A DNA stretch of 32,302 bases, taken from NCBI GenBank assembly GCA_030524055.1, contig JAUNHH010000026.1, positions 1 to 32,302 on the forward strand, in the 5' to 3' direction. Positions 16,475-25,123 of this stretch are shown piece after piece. A program made the translations under genes and the position numbers. Source of the stretch: Actinomycetaceae bacterium. Its GTDB lineage: Bacteria; Actinomycetota; Actinomycetes; Actinomycetales; Actinomycetaceae. The notes beneath the pieces were generated by a model that was given only the letters and a program-made list of their open reading frames with translations, was not told where the DNA came from and did not search any database. The number at the start of each line of letters is the position of its first letter. The first letter of the stretch is position 1.

Positions 16475-19400
16475 TTAGCTGGTTGTTGATGGTAACGCGA
16501 CCTGTACAAGATTGGCTGACCCATTGAGACACAAATAGCCGCGTCCGGCCATCATTGCCACAGGCGCCCGTCGCGGGATGCGTACTGACAGTAGATCGGA
16601 GTCTTGGTCAACATTCGGCTGCAACAGAATGCCGCACCGTGAACGCCGTATGGCTTTGAGCCAGTGGTCTTGGCTCCAGATACTACGTATGTCATCATTA
16701 CGCCCCGCCGCGGCAACACGTATATGTGGTGAAGAGTCAGTCACTAACGACAATAGTACGTTACCGGAATCGGTCACCCGTTCAGCATCGTCAACAAGAA
16801 GTAGAAGTGGACCGTCATGCAATTTCATAGCGGCTTGAATGGCTGCAGTTCCCTCGTCAATGCTAAACAGCCGGTCAAGATCAGAGTTTGCCAAAGGAGA
16901 ACGCCGATTACATATTCCCCAGACTTGGAGATCGTCTTCTGGCCGCTGGTAGCGGCGTGCAACCTCAGCTAGAGCCAGCAAAGACAAAGACTTGCCAGAA
17001 CGCGGTGGTCCTGCAATAAGAATGTGTTCGCCCTCGTAAGATTCCAATAAGGCTGGCTCAAGGTCAGCTTCGGCAATGCCAATGGGCAATAGCCACGGAT
17101 CTCCGCCCACTTTTCCGCGCGTTCCCAACTCGCCAATGCGGACCTCGCTGGGTAGCTGCCCAATAAGTTCACGTTTCGGCGCAGAATCTGGCCAAATAGT
17201 GTCGCGGACATGCTCGACAGCAATATCTAAAGGTGCTGCAGGGGTCGCAATATGCGTTTGCAATGTGGTTTGCGTATTCACTGCGCGCCCTGGAACTGGT
17301 GACGGCGCATTCTCTGGTTTCAATCCGCCATTAGAGTAGTCATAACGATCAGACAGAAGGAAGAAATACTTCTGCTCAGTGACTTCCGTTATTGGCGAAG
17401 GAATAGATTTTGCGCGCGAGGTGGATATAGCAAAATGCAATCCAAGGTCTGGCCCATCCTGATAAACCCGATAGAAAAGATCCAACATATCGAGGCCATC
17501 GGAATCCTTATATTCATCGCGTAAAGCCCCAAAACCGTCAAGCAAAATAACCGTGCTGCGATGTGGCCCTGGTTGAGAACGCCGCCGGTCTAATTCAGCC
17601 CGAAGGTGCTTAATAAAACGCGCACGACGTTCTGCTGCGCCGGGCCCCGTGCCCACATAACCCACGCAATGTGGCAGAGCCTGGAGTGAACGCAATTCAT
17701 TTGCACCCATATCGAGAATCAGTAAATCCACATCCTGCGGATCGGCATGCGCGCAGATACTCAAGCCAATCGAGGCCAACGCTGTTGTGGTTCCATATCC
17801 TGGCATCCCCACCAGTAAGAGATTTCCATCCTGCAGGCGCCACCCAGCACTGATTTGCTGTTGACGATCAGGATCATCCGAGATGGCAAACTCCACCAGA
17901 TCACCGTCAAAAGAGCCCACTTCAGGCAGTGATTCTTCGCCCTCGCGTTTGGGGAATCCCTTCAAGTGGATGCGCTCACCCAAAGGTTCAGGCCACACTG
18001 GGCGCGGAGGTGCCAAGCCCACCTGGTTATTGGCCGCGACAATGGCGTCAATAAGGACGTCCAAATCAGTTTCATCCTCAGCGGAGGGACCGCGCGGGGC
18101 TGACGTCGCGGGAGTAAGCGCCCCAACCCCACCAATCATGGTCACGGGCTGGACCGCTTCGCCTTCAACTTGCCCAGTGACGAGGGCGGTCTGCACAGCT
18201 GTAATGTCATCCTGCCCGAGTTTGACCCAGGCCCGCCCTCGTTGAGCACGACCAATAGCGGCCGCGTCGGGCACCCCAATCACACTTTGGGAATCGTCCC
18301 GTGACTGCACGCGCAATGCCACGCGAAGGTTCGTATTGGCCAAAATATCGTCATTGACGACACCCGCAGGGCGCTGGGTTGCCAAAATCATGTGCACACC
18401 CAAAGTACGCCCAACAGCAGCTACGCTCACCAGTGACGACAATACGTCCGGGTATTCCTTAGCCAACATGGCGAACTCATCAACCACCAGCAGCAGCCGC
18501 GGCAAGGGCTTTTCTGGCTTGGTGGCCAAATAGGCGTCAAGATTATCGACACCTTCACCGGCTTCAGCAAAAAGACGCTGCCGGTAATTCATTTCTGCTT
18601 CTAATGCGCGCAAAGCGCGGTCCGCTAATTGCGCTTCCAGATTCGACACCGTACCAATAGTGTGTGGAAGCCTTTCACAGGTGGCAAATGCCGCCCCACC
18701 TTTAAAGTCAATCAGAATAAAGGTGAGTTTTTCGGGCGAATTCCGCGCCGCCAACCCGGCAACAAGGGTCCGCAAAAACTCCGATTTACCAGAACCGGTG
18801 GTGCCACCAACCAAACCATGCGGCCCATCTTTCACCAGATCCAGAGTAAAAGCACCATTATGGCCAGTTCCCACAGGGGTCGATATTCCTTTAGAAGAAG
18901 ACCAGAGGCGAATAATCTCTTCCGCATTCACTTCTTCCAGACCCAAAAGCGGATTCATCCGCACTAAAGACGGCAAGCCAGCGCCCGCTAAAACCTGTTC
19001 AGGGTCTTCAAAGTGCGCCAAGTCTTTTGCTGTTTCCAGCGCGTCTTCAACACTTAATCCCATGGGGCTAAAAGAATCAATCCGGGTCCGCTCCCCAGGC
19101 CAATGTAATGAGGCTGAGGTGGAATCTTTTACCTCAATAACAGCAGTACAAGCAGCAGGCAAATACTCAATAGAGGGGGCAATGACAATGCCGCTGACAC
19201 GCGGTGGAATAATGCCTCGCTCAATGCGCTCATTTCGTCCGAGCCCCATTAGTGCACGGGCTGGCGCATCGCGTCCCTCTAAAAGAACATCCGAGTCAAT
19301 CAGTAATAACGCCGAATAACCCGACCCCGAAGAATTCGCAAGATTCTCGCGCATTGTGCGCAGCATTGCCTCAGAAGGTTCACGCTCGCCAGAATATAAC

Positions 19401-20758
19401 CGCGCTCCACCGCCACCGTCAGATGAGCGAGTATGTGGCAACCATGTTGTCCATTCCCATTCTTCTGCGCGCCCAGGGTCGTGGAAAATACCAATGGATA
19501 AATCCGCCGGCCCACAATGCACAGCCGCCTGCACCAAAAGCGACCGCGCAATTTTCACTGCTAAAGGCCGTTGCCCAACAATGCCCACTACCCCAGCATT
19601 TGATAAATCTATATGGACGGGCGCATCCCCAATTTCTGTGGATTCAAGAATCTCCGTAATGGCTTCTTCTTGGCGCCCGCTCGAACGATTTTCTAACTCT
19701 GGCTTCCAGGGAACATCGCCAACCCCTGCACTGAGCAGAAGAAAATCGCTGTCTAACGTTCGGCGCTGCCATAAAGTGGTGGCTGGTAGTGCGGCCCGGC
19801 GCCGCACTAACTCAATATCGGGGGTCGCATGAATATATTGTGCGCGCACACGATCTACCTGTGCAGCAATATCCTTCTTAAAGGTCTCTAAACCGGCGGC
19901 ATATTCTTCTTCCGCCTCTTTTTCTTCCTTCCTCTTACGGCGCTTTTGCTCAATCATGGAAAAGAATCCAACGACAGGGGAAAGCAGCGCAAACAACACA
20001 TAACGAATATCGCGCATTACTGCGATCATGACCCCAGCCATAATAAGCGGGCCAAGAAACATGGCGACCGAAAAACTCGTGCCTTTATGGACTGTTCTTT
20101 TGACCGGTGGCTGTACTTTTTCCGGTGGGGGAGGGGCACTTGGCCGGGGAGGACGATTAAAGGGGACCGTCCCAGAAGCGGTGACATTCCGTAGTGCACC
20201 TGGCCGCGGCGCTACTTCTTCAGCAAGGTCTTTGCGGATAGAAATAATCGAGGAGCCCACTCGCATGGTGGCGTCTTCAGTGAGCTCCACCCCGTCCTCG
20301 TCAAGAAGACTGCCATCAACGCGAGTTCCATTGGTGGACCCAAGGTCGCGGACCCGCAAACCACTAGAGGCAAGTTCCGCGGCGGCATGGGACCATGAGG
20401 CGCTCGCTGAGGGGATACGGATTGTGCATTGTGGCGAACGGCCAATCGTATAAACCTGCCCACCCTGAATCGACGTGGAGCGCCCAACCCCGTCAACGGA
20501 AAGTTCCGTCATTGACCAACCGTACACGGGGCCTGGGACGGGACGAGCCTGAGTGGAAATCGTTGAGCCCTCAATGAGAATCCCTGCACTCAGGCGGTCC
20601 TCACAGCGGTATTCCCGCTCATCCACCCACACAGCGTCCTGCGGGTCGGGCCGAAAACCGGTGGCTTCCTCCAGCAGGTCCATAAAGGTTGCCCGCTCAG
20701 TATGTGACGTCAGATCAATGCGACGGGTTGCACCATCAAATTGAATACTCAGGAGCAT
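16475..20758 (-). CDS. FHA-domain FtsK/SpoIIIE ATPase, EssC-type type VII secretion motor
   Basis: A 1427-residue motor of a type VII secretion system. Residues 1-75 form a small N-terminal domain. An FHA domain spans about 80-175 (YTIGRS, SWSHA, RDLGSTNGT), expected to bind phosphothreonine. Two membrane helices follow at about 229-248 and 252-269, then a charged helix. The first complete ATPase domain has GGTTGSGKS at 651-659 and LLLVVDE at 755-761. A second has the degenerate P-loop GMPGYGTTT at 984-992 without Lys. A third has GPPRSGKS at 1250-1257 and LLLLVDD around 1318-1324. This order, including WxTWLPH near 437-442 and the Lys-less second P-loop, matches Firmicutes EssC rather than mycobacterial EccC, which lacks FHA. 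ATG 20758 follows AAGGA. The preceding lipoprotein gene ends 69 nt upstream. Confidence 0.92.
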   Translation of the reverse strand: MLLSIQFDGATRRIDLTSHTERATFMDLLEEATGFRPDPQDAVWVDEREYRCEDRLSAGILIEGSTISTQARPVPGPVYGWSMTELSVDGVGRSTSIQGGQVYTIGRSPQCTIRIPSASASWSHAAAELASSGLRVRDLGSTNGTRVDGSLLDEDGVELTEDATMRVGSSIISIRKDLAEEVAPRPGALRNVTASGTVPFNRPPRPSAPPPPEKVQPPVKRTVHKGTSFSVAMFLGPLIMAGVMIAVMRDIRYVLFALLSPVVGFFSMIEQKRRKRKEEKEAEEEYAAGLETFKKDIAAQVDRVRAQYIHATPDIELVRRRAALPATTLWQRRTLDSDFLLLSAGVGDVPWKPELENRSSGRQEEAITEILESTEIGDAPVHIDLSNAGVVGIVGQRPLAVKIARSLLVQAAVHCGPADLSIGIFHDPGRAEEWEWTTWLPHTRSSDGGGGARLYSGEREPSEAMLRTMRENLANSSGSGYSALLLIDSDVLLEGRDAPARALMGLGRNERIERGIIPPRVSGIVIAPSIEYLPAACTAVIEVKDSTSASLHWPGERTRIDSFSPMGLSVEDALETAKDLAHFEDPEQVLAGAGLPSLVRMNPLLGLEEVNAEEIIRLWSSSKGISTPVGTGHNGAFTLDLVKDGPHGLVGGTTGSGKSEFLRTLVAGLAARNSPEKLTFILIDFKGGAAFATCERLPHTIGTVSNLEAQLADRALRALEAEMNYRQRLFAEAGEGVDNLDAYLATKPEKPLPRLLLVVDEFAMLAKEYPDVLSSLVSVAAVGRTLGVHMILATQRPAGVVNDDILANTNLRVALRVQSRDDSQSVIGVPDAAAIGRAQRGRAWVKLGQDDITAVQTALVTGQVEGEAVQPVTMIGGVGALTPATSAPRGPSAEDETDLDVLIDAIVAANNQVGLAPPRPVWPEPLGERIHLKGFPKREGEESLPEVGSFDGDLVEFAISDDPDRQQQISAGWRLQDGNLLLVGMPGYGTTTALASIGLSICAHADPQDVDLLILDMGANELRSLQALPHCVGYVGTGPGAAERRARFIKHLRAELDRRRSQPGPHRSTVILLDGFGALRDEYKDSDGLDMLDLFYRVYQDGPDLGLHFAISTSRAKSIPSPITEVTEQKYFFLLSDRYDYSNGGLKPENAPSPVPGRAVNTQTTLQTHIATPAAPLDIAVEHVRDTIWPDSAPKRELIGQLPSEVRIGELGTRGKVGGDPWLLPIGIAEADLEPALLESYEGEHILIAGPPRSGKSLSLLALAEVARRYQRPEDDLQVWGICNRRSPLANSDLDRLFSIDEGTAAIQAAMKLHDGPLLLLVDDAERVTDSGNVLLSLVTDSSPHIRVAAAGRNDDIRSIWSQDHWLKAIRRSRCGILLQPNVDQDSDLLSVRIPRRAPVAMMAGRGYLCLNGSANLVQVALPSTTS
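18230..18243 (-). repeat. Dispersed 14-mer, two mismatches
   Basis: GGCCCGCCCTCGTT in the EssC-type gene. A weaker copy at 18179-18192 (GACGAGGGCGG core) lies about 40 nt away in the opposite orientation. Confidence 0.5.
20289..20302 (-). repeat. Dispersed 14-mer, two mismatches
   Basis: ACCCCGTCCTCGTC in the FHA-coding part of the EssC-type gene, encoding DEDGV on the minus strand. Confidence 0.55.
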
Positions 20759-20803
20759 GGGTTTTCCTTACACGGGCAGGGGGACCTAGGCAGACGTTGT
20801 ATT

Positions 20804-20817
20804 GACGAGGGCGGGGC
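20804..20817 (+). repeat. Dispersed 14-mer, exact copy
   Basis: GACGAGGGCGGGGC in the 69-nt gap between the substrate-binding lipoprotein gene and the EssC-type gene. Confidence 0.85.
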
Positions 20818-20827
20818 CCGGCAAACC

Positions 20828-22165
20828 CTACTGGGATTGCGCTGACGGATCAGAACGGAACCACAGGAGGGTGGGCGTCGGCGCCTCGGGGCTCGGACGC
20901 AAACCCACATCTTGAGTCGTAGCCGTTAATGAAACGACAGACTCATTTGGGGCTGCGATTGCTGTACTGAAGAAAAGTCTACTGGTGACAATCCCATCTT
21001 CGGGCCCTAATTTTAATGCCCGCAAAGCGCCAAGAACTTTATCGGGATCTGCCGATTGTGCTTTAGCCGAAGCACGCACAATCGCTACTACCGCATCATG
21101 ACTTCCAGGATGAGCCGTTATATGGGCGACTTGAGAAAATTCATTATCCCCAGAAATATCCGAGGTCTGCGGATCTAAAGCGGATTCACGTAATGCCGCT
21201 AAAAAGGCAGACATTGCTTGGCCATCAATTCCTGTTTCTAATGCCGTGGGGTCAGATAAAGGCAGGCCAACTGTGGTCATTGGTGAGGATGTTGTTGCCC
21301 CCACTTCACCAATAGCCGTGACAAAACGGGGAGACAACGCTTCCGGGGTCAAATACAGCGGGAGGCGCACCCCCGATGTTTGGAAGGCCATTAATCCAAT
21401 CGCCAAATTCGGTGCCGAACCGCTAATTAATACGCTAGTTGCGCCATTGTCATTGGCGGCAGCGGCAATTGGCTGGCCAAAGGTACGCGGGTCCGCCCCC
21501 GGAGGAATGGCCACTGTCGCCACAGGTTCAACACCTGCGGGTGCACCGCCACCAGCATCGATAAGAAGAACTTTCCCAGCGCCACTTTGGCCAAGGTCAG
21601 CAGCGAAAACCGCGGAGGTTTGGTCATTGGTAGGGCCGGTCAGCCATACGGATGTGGGCGCAGCCTCAACCCGGGCTGGGTCGGGTTCATAGGGCATAAG
21701 AACAGGGATTTTCTTTTCGCCTGCCTTTTTCAGGGCGTCATTAAGGTGAGCGCCCCGTGACGACACCACAATGCCAGAGACTTTCTGGCCAGCGAGCTGG
21801 TCAATAGCGGCCACTGCGCCTTCGGTTGTTCCCCGGTCGTCAACGGTCACTAGTTCGACGTTAATCCCGCCGTCAGCGAATCTTTTGGCAGCAACACGGG
21901 CGCCTTCAGCTAGTGGCGCCCAGTCAATGCCTTCACCCGTTTCAGAGGTGAAGGAGACAACGACCCCGATTTTCAGGCTTTTCGGGGCGCCTTCTGCGGT
22001 CAGGGGCACTGGGAGGGTTGCGGTGCCAGCCTCGGCGGATTGGACGAGGGCTTCCTCAGGGGTGCCTTCGGATTGGCCATCTGGCCCTTGCTGCCCAGGA
22101 ATACATCCACTGAGCACAAGCGAGGTAGCCGCTATCACGCTAAGAAATGCCAAGCGGAGTTTCAT
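20828..22165 (-). CDS. Lipoprotein with type 1 periplasmic-binding fold (Peripla_BP_6/LivK-like)
   Basis: A 445-residue lipoprotein: MKLRLAFLSVIAATSLVLSGC with lipobox LSGC and acceptor Cys21, then a low-complexity spacer. The binding domain begins about residue 64 (LKIGVVVSFTSETGEG) and continues with VDDRGTTEGAVAAIDQL and VSGIVVSSRG. These are hallmarks of branched-chain amino acid/receptor-type substrate-binding proteins. It would be tethered outside the membrane. No ABC permease or ATPase gene is nearby. Instead its start overlaps the stop of the exported coiled-coil protein by ATGA (22162-22165), and the type VII motor follows 69 nt later. This suggests it serves the secretion system, perhaps as a sensor or assembly part (inference), rather than nutrient uptake. 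Confidence 0.82.
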   Translation of the reverse strand: MKLRLAFLSVIAATSLVLSGCIPGQQGPDGQSEGTPEEALVQSAEAGTATLPVPLTAEGAPKSLKIGVVVSFTSETGEGIDWAPLAEGARVAAKRFADGGINVELVTVDDRGTTEGAVAAIDQLAGQKVSGIVVSSRGAHLNDALKKAGEKKIPVLMPYEPDPARVEAAPTSVWLTGPTNDQTSAVFAADLGQSGAGKVLLIDAGGGAPAGVEPVATVAIPPGADPRTFGQPIAAAANDNGATSVLISGSAPNLAIGLMAFQTSGVRLPLYLTPEALSPRFVTAIGEVGATTSSPMTTVGLPLSDPTALETGIDGQAMSAFLAALRESALDPQTSDISGDNEFSQVAHITAHPGSHDAVVAIVRASAKAQSADPDKVLGALRALKLGPEDGIVTSRLFFSTAIAAPNESVVSLTATTQDVGLRPSPEAPTPTLLWFRSDPSAQSQ

Positions 22166-24948
22166 CGTTTCGGCGCTCCAATGGTGAAGGTGTACACCGT
22201 GGTGACCCGGTCAGATTTTGGATCCATCCGGAAGGGGCGCGCGTCAGAAAGGACCTGCAAACTCGCGCGGACTTGGGCCTGCTCGAAGATGAGATGCGAG
22301 GCGTCAGTCGAGCGCAGATTGACGTATCCCGTATTGCGTTGTTCAGCCAGGGCCAACTGGAAGGTCGCATTATTACTCAATGCCGCAGAGGTATTAACGG
22401 ACCCGAGGAAGCCCTTTCCATTACCGTCAGGGCTACCAAGGTCAATCATTAATTTCGCCATATCTGCATTGAGTAGGGATCGTGCCCCTTCAATATCCTG
22501 GGCAGCTGAGGACGTTGACGCCACAATAGAATCCGCTGCCCCGCGAGTAGGTTCGCTGACAGGGTTTTTGCCCAGGCTGGAGATTTGCTGCTGCTGTTGG
22601 GCAAGGATCTGTTCGGTAGCTCCCGCTGCCCGCATCCCCTGTTCGCGCACTTTAGTCGAGGCTGTTCCCATGAATTGGTCTACTTGGGAACTAGCTGCCG
22701 CGGTAGTGGCGGTGATATTGCGGATCTGGGCATCAAAGAGGGGCCCAACTCCATTTTCGAGGGCGGAGGCAGAATCAACGATGCCTTGGACTTTCTTATT
22801 CGCTTCTACGTGTTTTGCCTCAAGATCAGACATCTGCTGGTCGAGGGAGGTGGCCTCCTTTTTAAGTTCCTCGACTTTACTGCGAATCAGGCCGAGGTCG
22901 ATCTTTTTCTCATCGCCATCCTCGTCACCATTCTGATTGCGATTGTTGGCACCATTCTTCAGGCCGTCAAGATCCTTGCGGAGCTCGTCGAGTTTACTGT
23001 TAACGCTGCTGACTTTTTTCGCCAGGCTGTTGTCAGTTTCTGGGTTTGTTTGCGCAACAATGATTTCCAGAGTGCCAGCTTGCGTATCGAGGACTTCAGG
23101 CAGGCGACTGGTGTATCCCTCAGGGAGTGGCAACGCCCCTGCTTCGCCCTCAGGCGTGTCTTCAGGTGCATCTGCAGGGGTGCAGCGTTCGGCACTGAAA
23201 TAGGCGCGAGCTTTTTCTAGTTCGGCAAGCATTTCACCTGACTCAAGGCCGTCAGCTGCCCTACAGATCTGCTCAGAAGCAGCCTGGGCTTGCGATCGAG
23301 CTGTCTCATTTGCCTTGAGTGAGCTTTGGGCAGAGTCGTGAATTTGGGTGACACGACTGTTAAAGGCATCAATATCGCCTTTCGCATCATCAATGCGTTG
23401 GAAGGCATTGTCAAAAGAGAGTGCGCCGGATTGTCCGGATTCCGGTCCATCTTCCCCGGATTGTGCCCCTTTCAATTCCGCATCAATGTCATTGGCTAGT
23501 GAGGAAATATGCGTGCTGGTGGATCGGGCTTGTTCGATAAATTCGGGCTGTAAATCTGCCAGCGCCTTTTCGCTATCTGTCCGAAGTTTTTCTCCCAGAA
23601 CAAGAACGCCTGCTTTTAATCCGGCTAATTGGCAGGTGGTTGAGGGGGTGTCTTTACAATTTTCTGCATTCGGTTCTGCCGGGCCAATGGCATTAAGAAT
23701 GTGGCCAGATAGAGCCTGGCGGCATTCATCATTGGCATTGGCATAGGCCTGAAGATAGCTATTCAAATTCAGCATGCTGCCATAAATTGATGCAGAGCCA
23801 CCTTGGGACTGAGAAATATCAGCCGCGCATCCACTGCCATTAACAGTGACCGCGCCAGGTGCAGGCGGGGCTGTGGCGTCACCAAATGCGGCAAGAAGTG
23901 TATTGACATTATCGTGCAGCATAGAGGTGGTTTGAGATTCTCTATTCCGCAAGGATGTCCCCAATGCCTCCGACAATCTCTGGAGGCTATCTCGAGTTCC
24001 TTCCATTGTCTTTGACAGGGAATCGGAGGAAGATGCCAAGTCGCGCACGGTGGTAGCGCCGAGGGTTTTGGAGGAGTTTGTCAGGTCATCACGGACCTTC
24101 ACGAGGATTTCTTCAGCGCTGGCCAGATTCGTATTGACTTCATTAATGACGTCAATAGTGGCTGCTGTCATTGCCGCTTCAGACGCAGGCCCGGAATTCA
24201 GTGCCTGGTCGAGAACCGCTTTTGATGAAGGGTCGGTGACATATCCACGCTGAACAGCGACATTAAAAGTGGGGACCTCGAAATTCTGGGCCTGCATCAC
24301 CAGGCGAAGTTGGGCGCTTGTGCCAAGGCGGGGAGGGGCCAGCACAGTTGCCCATTGAACGACGGCCTGTCCTTCGCCATTGCGGGAAAGAACGCCGTTG
24401 GTCACCGACTTTGGATTATCTCCAGCGGTAATGACAGTGGCAGGGTCAGCTTTAAGAGTTGTTGACCCAACAATGGTCAAAGGCACACCAACGAGGGCGT
24501 TGGCCCTGTAAGCGACACCGCCAACGTCGTAGGTGATCTCTTTGGGAGCCACTGTGAGGTTCTCCACAGTAACGTCAATAGTGACCTTACCGTTGTAGCC
24601 AGCGAGGTCCTCAAGATTGCTGCCTGTTCCTTTGTCAGTCCGGTATGACGTGCGAATACGCACCGGAAGATCGGCTGCTGCCTGGGTGGGTGAGTACTTC
24701 ACTTTCTCAGCTGAGGTGGCATTTGCCCCAACGGCGAGGACGGTGCCATTGATCCCCTCGATCTGCCCATTAGTACCCATCTGGACTTCGACAGATTGGA
24801 GCTTATTGACCTCTGCCGCATTGGCTGCATGGCCACCAGCAAGTGGCATAAGTGCCAGTGCGCATAGTGCGGCAATCAGCCGGTGTTTCTGCCCGGACCT
24901 GCGGCTTCGCTTCTGGGTGCTGGTTGATGGATGATGGTCAGGTCGCAC
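22162..24948 (-). CDS. Exported long coiled-coil protein, putative T7SS accessory factor
   Basis: A 928-residue exported protein. GTG 24948 was chosen because AGGGGAGGA lies 6 nt upstream; an in-frame GTG at 25023 lacks a ribosome-binding site. A basic N-terminus (KRSRRSGQKHR), a hydrophobic core (LIAALCALALMPLAGG) and AANAAE form a signal peptide with cleavage near residue 44. A beta-rich region follows (about 45-240). Long helical/coiled-coil stretches run from about 245 to 840, broken by acidic Gly/Ser/Pro linkers and containing six Cys that could pair outside the cell. A final folded region ends in TVYTFTIGAPKR. There is no C-terminal membrane segment. It is the first gene of the minus-strand block. 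The long extracellular helical character is reminiscent of the EsaA ectodomain in Firmicutes T7SS, but no homology is claimed. Confidence 0.78.
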   Translation of the reverse strand: MRPDHHPSTSTQKRSRRSGQKHRLIAALCALALMPLAGGHAANAAEVNKLQSVEVQMGTNGQIEGINGTVLAVGANATSAEKVKYSPTQAAADLPVRIRTSYRTDKGTGSNLEDLAGYNGKVTIDVTVENLTVAPKEITYDVGGVAYRANALVGVPLTIVGSTTLKADPATVITAGDNPKSVTNGVLSRNGEGQAVVQWATVLAPPRLGTSAQLRLVMQAQNFEVPTFNVAVQRGYVTDPSSKAVLDQALNSGPASEAAMTAATIDVINEVNTNLASAEEILVKVRDDLTNSSKTLGATTVRDLASSSDSLSKTMEGTRDSLQRLSEALGTSLRNRESQTTSMLHDNVNTLLAAFGDATAPPAPGAVTVNGSGCAADISQSQGGSASIYGSMLNLNSYLQAYANANDECRQALSGHILNAIGPAEPNAENCKDTPSTTCQLAGLKAGVLVLGEKLRTDSEKALADLQPEFIEQARSTSTHISSLANDIDAELKGAQSGEDGPESGQSGALSFDNAFQRIDDAKGDIDAFNSRVTQIHDSAQSSLKANETARSQAQAASEQICRAADGLESGEMLAELEKARAYFSAERCTPADAPEDTPEGEAGALPLPEGYTSRLPEVLDTQAGTLEIIVAQTNPETDNSLAKKVSSVNSKLDELRKDLDGLKNGANNRNQNGDEDGDEKKIDLGLIRSKVEELKKEATSLDQQMSDLEAKHVEANKKVQGIVDSASALENGVGPLFDAQIRNITATTAAASSQVDQFMGTASTKVREQGMRAAGATEQILAQQQQQISSLGKNPVSEPTRGAADSIVASTSSAAQDIEGARSLLNADMAKLMIDLGSPDGNGKGFLGSVNTSAALSNNATFQLALAEQRNTGYVNLRSTDASHLIFEQAQVRASLQVLSDARPFRMDPKSDRVTTVYTFTIGAPKR

Positions 24949-24954
24949 AATACT

Positions 24955-24963
24955 TCCTCCCCT
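24955..24963 (-). promoter_or_regulatory. Strong ribosome-binding site deciding the start of the coiled-coil protein
   Basis: On the minus strand AGGGGAGGA sits 6 nt before GTG 24948, inside an open frame that extends 25 codons further upstream. It favours the shorter protein, whose signal peptide then has a normal length. Confidence 0.65.
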
Positions 24964-25123
24964 TGTGGTTGCTGATTTCTCTGGCGAAAGATGGGAAAAC
25001 TGATTCGCCGGAAATCCGCTCACTCGGCATCATAGGTGCATGAGGGATTCAAGGGTACTTGGAACCAAAGAATCACGTTAGCGCCACTATATAGTCAGTA
25101 ACTCTAGGGACAGGAGCTCCACT

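Noticed and set aside
18660-19319. 219-codon plus-strand frame
   Set aside because: Antisense shadow of the first ATPase domain of the motor.
22040-23220. Plus-strand open frames of about 210-300 codons
   Set aside because: They run antisense to the coiled-coil gene, whose signal peptide, ribosome-binding site and coherent protein are convincing.
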